The notes under the pieces were generated by a model. That model did no database searches. It saw nothing but the letters and a program-made list of their open reading frames with translations, and was not told the DNA's origin. Below, piece by piece: positions 53,607-62,006 of a stretch of 64,000 nt of DNA. Every line of letters begins with the position of its first letter. Positions within the stretch are counted from its first letter, which is position 1. The position numbers and the translations under genes were made by a program. This stretch comes from Saccharothrix sp. NRRL B-16348 (lineage in GTDB: Bacteria > Actinomycetota > Actinomycetes > Mycobacteriales > Pseudonocardiaceae), in the NCBI RefSeq assembly GCF_001280085.1, contig NZ_LGED01000002.1:1-64000 (forward strand), given 5' to 3'.

Positions 53607-53620
53607 GGAAAGCGTTTTCC
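53607..53620. promoter_or_regulatory. LacI-type palindrome upstream of the GH2 gene
   Basis: GGAAAGCGTTTTCC is an imperfect palindrome with a central CG, like the operators of LacI/CcpA proteins. It lies 79 bp upstream of the GH2 start and near its expected promoter. The divergent LacI regulator at 53924 is a natural binder. Confidence 0.5.
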
Positions 53621-53695
53621 GGAGGAAGGGTGCACTCTCGCTCGGCACTCCCGTGTGGACGCACGGCCGCGAACCGTGCTCCGCGTCGGCATCGT

Positions 53696-53707
53696 GTTAG
53701 CGCTAAC
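53696..53707. promoter_or_regulatory. Perfect LacI operator GTTAGCGCTAAC
   Basis: This twelve-base perfect palindrome with a central CG, together with the preceding T, fits actinobacterial LacI-family sites of the TGTTAGCGCTAACA type. It lies between the divergent GH2 and lacI-like genes. A lone GTTAGC half-site follows at 53761. Confidence 0.65.
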
Positions 53708-53809
53708 GTCAGAACCGGAGGGACGCTCGGGTACCAGCTGCGGCTAAGGCCGGCCACTTCGTTAGCCGACCAAAGGAATTGCCCAACCGGTGTGACGCGG
53801 AACACGGCG

Positions 53810-53823
53810 TGTTAGCGTTATCA
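53810..53823. promoter_or_regulatory. Second LacI-type operator
   Basis: TGTTAGCGTTATCA at 53810-53823 is a near-palindrome sharing the GTTAGCG half with the perfect site about 114 bp away. The spacing and sequence suggest that two repressor dimers could loop the intergenic DNA and control both divergent genes. Confidence 0.55.
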
Positions 53824-53877
53824 AGACGAACGCACCGCTCGGCACGATTAAGGTCGACCCGCGACACCGCACTACAT

Positions 53878-53892
53878 GGTCCACAGTGGACC
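53878..53892. repeat. Recurrent palindrome GGTCCACAGTGGACC
   Basis: This perfect 7+1+7 palindrome lies 31 bp before the lacI-like start. The core GTCCAC-N-GTGGAC also occurs at 7655-7667 (intergenic) and within a 19-bp palindrome at 50121-50139 inside the GH2 gene. Three copies in 64 kb suggest a genome-wide repeated motif rather than a local operator. Confidence 0.5.
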
Positions 53893-53923
53893 GGACAGCT
53901 CGCCGCCGTACTATGATCCACCG

Positions 53924-54931
53924 ATGGTCACCATCGCCGACGTCGCCCGAGCCGCCGGGGTTTCGCCGAGCACCGTGTCGTACGTGCTGTCCGGCAAGCG
54001 CTCGATCTCGGAGACCACCAGGCGCCGGGTGCACCACAGCATCCGCGTGCTCGGCTACCAGCCGAACGCGGGCGCGCGGGCGCTGGCGAGCAGCCGCACG
54101 AACGTGGTCGCCTTGGTCGTGCCGCTGCGCAGCGACCTGAACGTCCCCGTGGTCATGGAGTTCGTCACCGCCACGGCCACCGCGGCCCGCACCTACGACC
54201 ACGACGTGCTGCTGCTGACCGCGGACGAGGGCGCGGCGGGCCTGCACCGGGTGGTGGCCTCCTCGCTCGCCGACGCGATCATCGTGATGGACGTCGAAGC
54301 GGCCGAACCGCGCGTGCCCGTGCTGCGCGAACTGGGCACGCCCGCGGTGCTGATCGGCGTGCCGGACGACCCGCACGGGCTCACGTGCGTCGACCTCGAC
54401 TTCACCGCCGCCGGGTCGGACTGCGTGCACCACCTCGCCGACCTCGGTCACCGCGACATCGCGCTCATCGGCCCCTCCCCCGCCGTCTACCGGCGCGGCA
54501 CGAGCTACGCGGGCCGGTTCCTGAGCGGGTTCCGGCGGACCGCCGCGACCCGTGGCGTCGAAGCGGCCACGATGGCGTGCGTGCCGACCTACGACGGCCT
54601 CCGCGAGTGCCTGGACGACCTGCTGGCCGGTCACCGCCCGGCCACCGGGCTGGTCGTGCACAACGAGGCCATCCTCGGCCCGCTGCTGTCGGAGCTGGCC
54701 CGGCGGCAGCTGAGCGTCCCGGAGGACGTCTCCGTGCTGGCGGTCTGCCCGCCGGACGTGGCGCAGGCGCAGGCCGTGCCGCTGTCCTCGGTCGACATCC
54801 CGGCCGTCGAACTCGGGCGGCTGGCCGTCGAGCTGGCGATGCGCCTGCTCGACGGCCCCGCCGAACCCGAGGTCCGGCTGCTGCCACCCCGGCTAACGGC
54901 CCGCGGCAGCACCGGTCCGGTGGTTGCCTAG
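53924..54931 (+). CDS. LacI-family transcriptional regulator
   Basis: The N-terminal helix-turn-helix reads VTIADVARAAGVSPSTVSYVLSGKRSISE, followed by the hinge helix NAGARALASS and a sugar-binding periplasmic-type domain. Such repressors leave DNA when a sugar inducer binds. It is divergent from the GH2 gene and convergent with GH35 (39-bp overlap), and operators of matching type lie in the 395-bp gap upstream. It likely controls the glycan locus. ATG 53924 is chosen from the start of the DNA-binding domain. Confidence 0.9.
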   Translation: MVTIADVARAAGVSPSTVSYVLSGKRSISETTRRRVHHSIRVLGYQPNAGARALASSRTNVVALVVPLRSDLNVPVVMEFVTATATAARTYDHDVLLLTADEGAAGLHRVVASSLADAIIVMDVEAAEPRVPVLRELGTPAVLIGVPDDPHGLTCVDLDFTAAGSDCVHHLADLGHRDIALIGPSPAVYRRGTSYAGRFLSGFRRTAATRGVEAATMACVPTYDGLRECLDDLLAGHRPATGLVVHNEAILGPLLSELARRQLSVPEDVSVLAVCPPDVAQAQAVPLSSVDIPAVELGRLAVELAMRLLDGPAEPEVRLLPPRLTARGSTGPVVA

Positions 54932-57697
54932 GGTCACCAGGCTGACCTTCCCGGGGTCACCCTGCGCCGCCTCGGTCGCGATCACGGCGAAGGTGAGCGT
55001 GTTGTGGTCGCGCAGCACGCCGTTCGGGAGCACGAAGTCCCGCTGCGGTCCGATGCCGTTGAGGTACTGGCCCATGTTCCAGCCGTTGACGAAGACCAGC
55101 ACCCGGTAGCCGCGGGCGGTGGTGTCCTCGAACCTCAGGCCGAGCGACACGTCGTGCCCGCGCGGCAGGTCCAGCGCGAAGGTGGTGCGGTACCAGGACA
55201 CACCGGGCGTCAACGTGCCCGGAGGCCGCTGCCACCCGCCGGAGCCTGGCAGGTGCCACCCGGCGCGTTCGCCGTACAGGCCACCGGTGTTCATCGGGCC
55301 GCGTTCGCCGTCCGTGGGGCGGGAACCCCGGATCTGCCACGAGATCGGCGCGGTCGACCCCTCGACGACCACCCCGAACAAACCTCGCGGTTGCTTGTGG
55401 CGGACGTCGTCGGCGGTCCAGTCGTCGTTGTGGCCCATGTTCCCGACCAGCACGGTCAACGTCGCCGGCTGCCCGTCGACCAGCAACCCCTCGGGCACGG
55501 CGAAGTCGCCGCGGCCGGGATCGGGGTTCACCGGTTCGGAGTCGGCCTGGACGCCGCCGGCGGCCGAGCCGAGGTAGCGCCCGTTGAGCCACACCTGGTA
55601 GGTGCCGCGCCTGCCAGTGATGGCGTTGACCGTGACGGTCTTCTCCGCGCCGGTGGCGGTGAACCGGCCGCGGTACCAGACGTGGCCGTTGTGGTGGCCG
55701 TACTCGTCGGCGTACAGCACGGGCAGCGTCTTGGGCTTGATCGGGCTCGCCGTGGTGGTCTTGTCCGCCGTGGTCCAGCCGGACTCGCCCTGGCCGGGCG
55801 CTTCGGGGCGGTACCGCCAGTCGGTCAGCTCGGGCAGGCGGACCTGCTCCGGGGCAGGCAGCGAGCCGAGCAGGGATCCGCTCGACGTCCGGCGCACGGG
55901 CACCGGGCGTCCCCCGACGGACAGGTGGCGGGCCGGGGCGAACACCTCGATCTCGCCTCCGCGGTCGGTGTCGGCGCGCAACGCCAGCCGGTCGCCCTTG
56001 AGCTCGGCGGAGCGGACCAGCGACGTGCCGCGGACCAGGACGGGGCCGGCCGCGGTGTCCTGCCGCCAGAACCGCGCGGCGGTCTCGTCGGTGCCGAGCA
56101 TCAGCAGCATCGGCTGACGGCCACCGCCGGTGACCAGCACGCGGGACAGCCCGGTGTGGGTGTAGTCCAGCCGCAGGTCGCCGGACGCGAACGAGGCGCG
56201 GACCTCGCCGTCGAGCACCTTGACGGTCGGCGCCGAGTCGTAGCGCAGGACGGTCGAGCCCTGCTCCCCCGCACGGCCGTAGAGCACGGCCACGTCGCGG
56301 CCGGACACGTCCACGTGGGTCAGGATCTCCGAGCTCGACCACACCAGCCGCTGGCCCCCGAGGTCGTAGCCGGCGACGAGGATCTTGGCGTCCCGGCCGT
56401 TCACCCGCACGGGCACCTGGTAGCGGCCGTCCGGGGTGGACCAGTCCAGGGTCGTGGACACGTCCGCGGCGCCCGCCAGCTCGGCCTGGCGGACCAGCGT
56501 GAACTGCGTCCCGGTGTCCGGGTTCGCCCGCGTCCGCGCCAGCACGGCCGGGTCGGCGGGCACGGGCGCGGTCGCCTCGTCGGTCTTGGTCAGCGGCGCG
56601 ACCGAGGTCATGAAGTAGCCCTGCCGCTTGAACTCGTCGTACTTGGCGGTGAGCTGCCGCGACTCGGTGATCGCCGAACCGTAGTCGTAGGAGGTGTAGA
56701 CGTCGTTCGGCTGCGGCAGCCAGCCCCACGACGTGCCGCCGAACGTCATGTAGTAGCCGTACATGGTGGCGCCGCTGGAGATGGCGTTGTTCTTGTAGAA
56801 CACCTTCATGTAGCTCGGGCCGGTCAGCTCTCGGCACCTGTCGTACCCGGCGTCGTTCAGGTCGATCGCGCCCGCCTGGTACTCGGCGGCGTACACCGGC
56901 GCGTCGTCGCGCAGCCTGCGCGTGACGCCGTCGCCCCACGGTCCCCAGGCGTCGGGGTTGTGGCACTGGAACGACTGCGGGTAGTCGTCGACACCGGGGA
57001 TCTGCACCGCGCCCCGGCCGGACGACCAGTTGGCCAGGCTCCCGCCGCAGCAGTTGTTGTGCACGATCGGCACGTCGATCCCGGCGTCGCGGGCCAGCCT
57101 CTGGAGGTTCTCCATGTAGGCCGGGTCGACGTTGACCGCGTACTCGTTCTCCACGTTGTAGGCGATCACCGAACCGCCGCGGCTGACCTGGTGCCGGGCG
57201 ATGATCGGGTTGAGGTGCCCGAGCCACTCCGTGTAGGCCGCCGTGTAGCCGGGGTCGCTTGACCGGGCGCGGCCCTCCACCGTCTTGAGCCACGCCGGGA
57301 AGCCGCCGCCGCTGGTCTCGGCGTTGATGTACGGCCCGGGTCGGGCCACCACGTACAGGCCCAGCTCGTCGGCCATCCGCAGCAACCGGTCCACGTCGCG
57401 GACGCCGGTGAAGTCGTAGACGCCCGGCGAGGGCGAGTGGTAGCCCCAGTGGAAGTACAGCGACACCCCGGTGAAGCCGGCCGCCCGGATCTTCTCCAGC
57501 ACGTCGCGCCACAGCTCGGGGCTCGGCAGCCGGAAGTAGTGGAACTCCCCCGACCACAGCATGACCCGCTCGCCGTCCACGGTCAGCGAGTACCGGTCGT
57601 AGGAGACCACGTGCCGCTCGTCGGCCGGGGCCGCGACCACCGGGGTGGTCGCGGCCAACGAACCCAACAACACGAGCACGACGGCTAACAGCCTCAC
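54893..57697 (-). CDS. Secreted GH35 beta-galactosidase
   Basis: After a signal peptide (to about residue 24) comes the GH35 TIM barrel: WSGEFHYFRLPSPELW, the acid/base Glu185 in NVENEYA and the nucleophile Glu near residue 280 in APVYAAEYQAGA. Beta-sandwich domains fill the rest of the 934 residues. It removes terminal beta-galactose, probably from xyloglucan side chains. The GTG start shares GTGA with the GH31 stop. Codon 4 is a TTA (57686-57688), the rare leucine codon read by bldA tRNA in relatives, so expression may be tied to development. Confidence 0.92.
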   Translation of the reverse strand: MRLLAVVLVLLGSLAATTPVVAAPADERHVVSYDRYSLTVDGERVMLWSGEFHYFRLPSPELWRDVLEKIRAAGFTGVSLYFHWGYHSPSPGVYDFTGVRDVDRLLRMADELGLYVVARPGPYINAETSGGGFPAWLKTVEGRARSSDPGYTAAYTEWLGHLNPIIARHQVSRGGSVIAYNVENEYAVNVDPAYMENLQRLARDAGIDVPIVHNNCCGGSLANWSSGRGAVQIPGVDDYPQSFQCHNPDAWGPWGDGVTRRLRDDAPVYAAEYQAGAIDLNDAGYDRCRELTGPSYMKVFYKNNAISSGATMYGYYMTFGGTSWGWLPQPNDVYTSYDYGSAITESRQLTAKYDEFKRQGYFMTSVAPLTKTDEATAPVPADPAVLARTRANPDTGTQFTLVRQAELAGAADVSTTLDWSTPDGRYQVPVRVNGRDAKILVAGYDLGGQRLVWSSSEILTHVDVSGRDVAVLYGRAGEQGSTVLRYDSAPTVKVLDGEVRASFASGDLRLDYTHTGLSRVLVTGGGRQPMLLMLGTDETAARFWRQDTAAGPVLVRGTSLVRSAELKGDRLALRADTDRGGEIEVFAPARHLSVGGRPVPVRRTSSGSLLGSLPAPEQVRLPELTDWRYRPEAPGQGESGWTTADKTTTASPIKPKTLPVLYADEYGHHNGHVWYRGRFTATGAEKTVTVNAITGRRGTYQVWLNGRYLGSAAGGVQADSEPVNPDPGRGDFAVPEGLLVDGQPATLTVLVGNMGHNDDWTADDVRHKQPRGLFGVVVEGSTAPISWQIRGSRPTDGERGPMNTGGLYGERAGWHLPGSGGWQRPPGTLTPGVSWYRTTFALDLPRGHDVSLGLRFEDTTARGYRVLVFVNGWNMGQYLNGIGPQRDFVLPNGVLRDHNTLTFAVIATEAAQGDPGKVSLVTLGNHRTGAAAGR

Positions 57698-59991
57698 CGG
57701 ATCCCCCGCAGGGTCAGGGCACCGCCCTCGGCGCTGACGAGCACGCCGTCGGGGTGCGAGCCGACCGTGCCGCCGTCAACGGCGTCGACCGCACGCGTGC
57801 CGACCAGCAGCAGCCGCCAGTTCGACGGTGCGTTGTCGGCCTCGACCCGGATCTCGTCACCGTCGCGGTGGGTGCGGAACGTGGTGTCGCCGACCACCGT
57901 CACGTGGTCGCCGTCGGACAGCTGGTACGCCTGCAGCGTGACGCCCTCGGCGTAGTCGTAGTCCGGTCGGTCGTCCACGGCGCCGACGGGCAGGACCGTG
58001 TTCGGGCGCACGAGCACCGGCGCGGTGAGGAAGTCGCAGCGGTCGCGCACCCAGCGCGGGCCGTGCACGGTCTCACCGGTCAGCAGGTGGGTCCAGGCGC
58101 CCTCGGGGACGTAGTACGACACGTCGCCCTCGTCCGAGAACACGGGTGCGACCAGCAGGTCGTCGCCGAGCATGTACTGGCGTTCGAGGTGGGCGCAGCC
58201 GGGGTCGTCCGGGAACTCGACCACCATGGCCCGCATCATCGGCACGCCCTCGGCGTTGGCCTGCTTCGCCGCGCCGTTCAGGTAGGGCATCAGCCGCAGC
58301 TTGAGCTTGGTGAAGTGCCGCAGGACGTCGACGGACTCCTCGTCGAACAGCCACGGCACGCGGTAGGACGCGCTGCCGTGCAGCCGGCTGTGCGAGGACA
58401 GCAGGCCGAACGCGATCCACCGCTTGAACAGCGCGGCGGACGGTGTGCCCTCGAAGCCGCCGATGTCGTGGCTCCAGTAGCCGAACCCGGACAGGCCCAG
58501 CGACAGGCCGCCGCGCAGGCTCTCCGCCATCGACTCGTAGGTGGCCTCGCAGTCGCCGCCCCAGTGCACCGGGAACTGCTGCGAGCCGGCCGTGGCGGAG
58601 CGGGCGAAGACCACCGCGTCACCGTCGCCGCGCCGCTTGCGCAGCACCTCGAACACGGTCTGGTTGTAGAGGTGCGTGTAGTGGTTGTGCATCCGCTCCG
58701 GGTCGGAGCCGTCGTGGTAGACGACGTCGGTCGGCACGCGCTCGCCGAAGTCGGTCTTGAAGCAGTCCACGCCCTGTTCGAGCAGGGCGTCCAGCTTGGC
58801 CGAGTACCAGGCGCGGGCGGCCGGGTTGGTGAAGTCGACCAGCGCCATGCCCGGCTGCCACAGGTCCCACTGCCACACGTCGCCGTTCGGCCTGCGCAGC
58901 AGGTAGCCGTTCGCCTTGCCCTCGGCGAACAGCGGCGAGCGTTGCGCGATGTACGGGTTGATCCACACCGAGATGCGCAGGCCGCGGGCGCGCAGGCGTT
59001 CGAGCATGCCGACCGGGTCGGGGAACGTGCGCGGGTCCCACTCGAAGTCGCACCAGTGGAACTCGCGCATCCAGAAGCAGTCGAAGTGGAACACGCTCAG
59101 CGGCAGGTCGCGCTCGATCATCCCGTCGATGAACCCGGACACGGTCTGCTCGTCGTAGTCCGTGGTGAACGACGTGGACAGCCACAGGCCGAACGACCAC
59201 GCGGGCGGCAGCGCGGGCCGTCCGGTGAGCGCGGTGTACTTGCGCAGGATCTCGCGCGGGCTGGGGCCGTAGATCAGGAAGTACTCCAGCGACTGGCCCT
59301 CGACGCTGAACTGGACCTTCGACACCGCCTCCGAGCCCACCTCGAACGACACGTGCCCGGGGTGGTTGACGAAGATCCCGTAGCCCGCGTTGGTCAGGTA
59401 GAACGGGACGTTCTTGTACGCCTGCTCGCTGCTCGTGCCGCCGTCGGCGTTCCAGATGTCCACCGTCTGGCCGTTCTTGACCAACGGCCCGAACCGCTCG
59501 CCCAGCCCGTACACGGTGTGGCCGACGCCCAGGACCAACTGCTCGCGGACGTGGTGCGTGCCGTCGAGCGTCATGAAGCCCATGCCCTTGACGCCGCTGC
59601 TGGTCAGCGCACGGCCGTCGGCGGTGAAGTCGACCCGCCACTCCTCGCCGCGGTGCACCCGCACCGACAACGAGCCTGCGGTCATCACCACGCCGGCGTC
59701 GTCGTCCACCACCTTGGCCTCGTGCGCGCCGTCGGAGGCCAGCGAGAACTCCGGCTCCTTGGGCGTCTCGCCCGAGAAGTGCGTGATCTTCACGCCGATC
59801 ACGTCGGCCATCGGCGAGGTGAGCCCCACCGTGACCACGGGGCCCTTGAGCATGTCGCCGCGGTGCCGGATCGGGCGGGTCGACGCGTGCACGACGACTT
59901 CCCCGTTCCCCGTGGCGACGTCACGCACCTCAACCGGATAGGCCGCCTCGACCCCTGGCCGAAGCAGCCAGTACCCGTCGCTGAACTTCAC
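57694..59991 (-). CDS. yicI: GH31 alpha-xylosidase of the YicI type
   Basis: The 765-residue cytoplasmic enzyme follows E. coli YicI along its length: it starts VKFSDGYWLLRPG, has the nucleophile Asp in DCFKTDFGERVPTDV, and the acid/base Asp in HWGGDCEATYESMAESLRGG, then GFGYWSHDIGGFEG. It removes alpha-xylose from the non-reducing end of xyloglucan oligosaccharides. GTG 59991 is supported by GGAG five bases upstream. There is no signal peptide, so it acts on imported sugars. It is translationally coupled to GH35. Confidence 0.93.
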   Translation of the reverse strand: MKFSDGYWLLRPGVEAAYPVEVRDVATGNGEVVVHASTRPIRHRGDMLKGPVVTVGLTSPMADVIGVKITHFSGETPKEPEFSLASDGAHEAKVVDDDAGVVMTAGSLSVRVHRGEEWRVDFTADGRALTSSGVKGMGFMTLDGTHHVREQLVLGVGHTVYGLGERFGPLVKNGQTVDIWNADGGTSSEQAYKNVPFYLTNAGYGIFVNHPGHVSFEVGSEAVSKVQFSVEGQSLEYFLIYGPSPREILRKYTALTGRPALPPAWSFGLWLSTSFTTDYDEQTVSGFIDGMIERDLPLSVFHFDCFWMREFHWCDFEWDPRTFPDPVGMLERLRARGLRISVWINPYIAQRSPLFAEGKANGYLLRRPNGDVWQWDLWQPGMALVDFTNPAARAWYSAKLDALLEQGVDCFKTDFGERVPTDVVYHDGSDPERMHNHYTHLYNQTVFEVLRKRRGDGDAVVFARSATAGSQQFPVHWGGDCEATYESMAESLRGGLSLGLSGFGYWSHDIGGFEGTPSAALFKRWIAFGLLSSHSRLHGSASYRVPWLFDEESVDVLRHFTKLKLRLMPYLNGAAKQANAEGVPMMRAMVVEFPDDPGCAHLERQYMLGDDLLVAPVFSDEGDVSYYVPEGAWTHLLTGETVHGPRWVRDRCDFLTAPVLVRPNTVLPVGAVDDRPDYDYAEGVTLQAYQLSDGDHVTVVGDTTFRTHRDGDEIRVEADNAPSNWRLLLVGTRAVDAVDGGTVGSHPDGVLVSAEGGALTLRGIR

Positions 59992-60291
59992 CCGAACTCC
60001 AATCGGCGAAAGCCTGGCCGTTCGCGGCCAAGAGAAGCCGATCCCGACGTGCCCGGTCCGCGTAGTGGACCGCTGGTCGGGACCCTTCTGCTGTTCGATG
60101 TACTCATTGATGGTCGACAAGGGCGCGCCGCCGCACGATTCGGCGCGGCACCGGGGGGACGGGACCTGCCGGCCCCACGGGTAACGGCCGATGTGCGCGG
60201 GGAATCGTTTCGCGGGCGGCAGCGGCAAGCCTGTCGACGGCCCGGAACAGCAGGCTCGGGCGCGAAGCCCGGTCCTCCGGCGACCGGTCCG
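59992..60291. other. 300-bp gap inside the glycan operon
   Basis: Between the second permease and the GH31 gene there are 300 bp, while every other gene in this run overlaps its neighbour. The GH31 reading frame stays open upstream, but the extra codons match nothing and have a patch of low GC (about 60090-60115). A separate promoter for GH31-GH35 or a small lost gene are possible. No palindrome of the LacI type was found. Confidence 0.45.
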
Positions 60292-61104
60292 TCACTTGAC
60301 CGCTCCCGCCGTGATGCCGCGGGTCAACGCGCGTTGGAAGATCAGGAAGAAGACGATGGCCGGTATGACGCCGAGCAGCGCCGAGGCGCTGGTCATAGTG
60401 GCGTCCATCATCCGTTGGCCCTGGAGCACGCCCAGCGCCACCGGCACGGTCTGGTTCTCGTTGGAGATCAGCAGCACCAGCGGGAGGAAGAACTCGTTCC
60501 AGGTCCAGATGAAGAAGAACACGAACAGCACGCCCAGGGTGGGCCTGCTGATCGGCACCACGATCCGCACCAGCGTCTGCCACTTGTTGGCGCCGTCGAT
60601 GCGGGCGGCCTCCAGCAGTTCGCGCGGGAAGCCGCCGAGCGTCGAGGTGAGCAGGTAGGTGCCGAACGCGGCCTGGATCACCGTGAAGATGATGATCACG
60701 GCCAGCTTGGTGTCGTACAGGCCGGTCTCGTTGGCCAGGAAGTACAGCGGGTAGGCCAGCGCCTCCTGCGGCAGGGTGTTCGCGATGAGGAACACCACCA
60801 GGATCCACAACCGGCCCTTCACCCGGCCGATGCCCAGCGCGTAGGCGTTGAACACCGACACGATGACCGCGAGCACGGCCACCGACCCGCTGATCACCAC
60901 GCTGTTGAGCAGCTTCTCGCCGAAGTCGACCCGTTCCCAGAACGCGATGATGCCGTCCAGCGACACCCCGCCCGGCAGGTCGAGCGGGCCGCCGGTCGAG
61001 TACTCCGCCGGCGTCTTCACCGCGTTGAGCGCGACGAGGACGAACGGCACCAGCATCACCACGGCCAGCAGGATCATCGACCACAGCACCGCGTGCCGTC
61101 GCAT
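60292..61104 (-). CDS. CUT1-type carbohydrate ABC transporter permease (MalG-like)
   Basis: The 270-residue membrane protein has about six helices and the EAA loop ELLEAARIDGANKWQTLVRIVVPISRP. The C-terminal FQRALTRGITAGAVK is the usual end of MalG/LacG-type permeases. With its partner and the binding protein it imports oligosaccharides. Its ATG overlaps the stop of the first permease (TGATG). No ATPase gene is present; the shared MsiK-type ATPase of actinobacteria probably serves it. Confidence 0.93.
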   Translation of the reverse strand: MRRHAVLWSMILLAVVMLVPFVLVALNAVKTPAEYSTGGPLDLPGGVSLDGIIAFWERVDFGEKLLNSVVISGSVAVLAVIVSVFNAYALGIGRVKGRLWILVVFLIANTLPQEALAYPLYFLANETGLYDTKLAVIIIFTVIQAAFGTYLLTSTLGGFPRELLEAARIDGANKWQTLVRIVVPISRPTLGVLFVFFFIWTWNEFFLPLVLLISNENQTVPVALGVLQGQRMMDATMTSASALLGVIPAIVFFLIFQRALTRGITAGAVK

Positions 61105-62006
61105 CAGCGCTCACCCCGGTTCTGCACGCGCAGGAACACGGTCGTGAGGATCAGGATCAGCACGGTGAGGACGGTGGCGATGGCGGCGCCGTAGCCGACC
61201 TGGGTCTTCTCGAAGAAGTTCTGGAACGAGTAGTAGGACGGCACGTTGGTCGAACCGCCCGGCCCGCCCCTGGTCAGCACGTAGATCGGCGCGAACACCT
61301 TCAGCGCGGCGATCGTGCACGTCAGCAGCACCACGAAGATCTCCGGCCGGATCTGCGGCACGGTGACGTGGAAGAACCTGCCCCACCACGACGCGCCGTC
61401 CAGCTCGGCGGCCTCGTGCAGCGACGGGTCGACGCGCTGCATCCCGGCCATGAAGATCACCACCGGGTAGCCGACCTGGATCCACAGCATCACGCCCATC
61501 ACCGACCACAGCGCGAAGTCCGGGTCGCCGAGCCAGTTCTGCGCCAGCGAGTCCAGGCCGACCGCGCGCAGCACCTCGTTCAGCGCGCCGTCCTGCGGTG
61601 CCAGGATCCAGCTCCACACGATCCCGGCCACCGCGATGGGCAGCACCTGCGGCAGGTAGACCGCCGCCCGCAGCACGGAGGCGTGCTTCGACCCGAAGTG
61701 CTTGCCGATGAAGTCGAACAGGGCGGCGGCGATGACGAGTCCCGCCAGGGTCGGCAGGATCGCCATCGCCACCACCAGGCCGACGTTGTGCCGGAACGAC
61801 GCCCAGAACGTGCCGTCGCCCATCAACCGGGTGTAGTTGTCCAGCCCGATCCACTCCGGCGTGCCCGCGCCGGACCACTCGGTGAAGCTGATGCCGATGT
61901 TCATCCCGAACGGCACCAGGATCACCGCGAGCAGCAGCAGGCCGCCGGGGATCAGGAAGAGCAGGTACGACCCGCGGTCGCGGATCGAGGCGGGTACCAG
62001 GCTCAT
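61104..62006 (-). CDS. CUT1-type carbohydrate ABC transporter permease (MalF-like)
   Basis: The 300-residue protein has six membrane helices and the EAA loop LHEAAELDGASWWGRFFHVTVPQIRPE. It pairs with the MalG-like permease to form the channel. It overlaps the binding-protein gene by four bases (ATGA). The family imports di- and oligosaccharides such as maltose, cellobiose or xyloglucan fragments. Confidence 0.93.
   Translation of the reverse strand: MSLVPASIRDRGSYLLFLIPGGLLLLAVILVPFGMNIGISFTEWSGAGTPEWIGLDNYTRLMGDGTFWASFRHNVGLVVAMAILPTLAGLVIAAALFDFIGKHFGSKHASVLRAAVYLPQVLPIAVAGIVWSWILAPQDGALNEVLRAVGLDSLAQNWLGDPDFALWSVMGVMLWIQVGYPVVIFMAGMQRVDPSLHEAAELDGASWWGRFFHVTVPQIRPEIFVVLLTCTIAALKVFAPIYVLTRGGPGGSTNVPSYYSFQNFFEKTQVGYGAAIATVLTVLILILTTVFLRVQNRGER

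Noticed and set aside
60104..60291. In-frame N-terminal extension of the GH31 enzyme
   Set aside because: The extra residues match nothing in YicI-type enzymes, and GTG 59991 has a well-placed GGAG.
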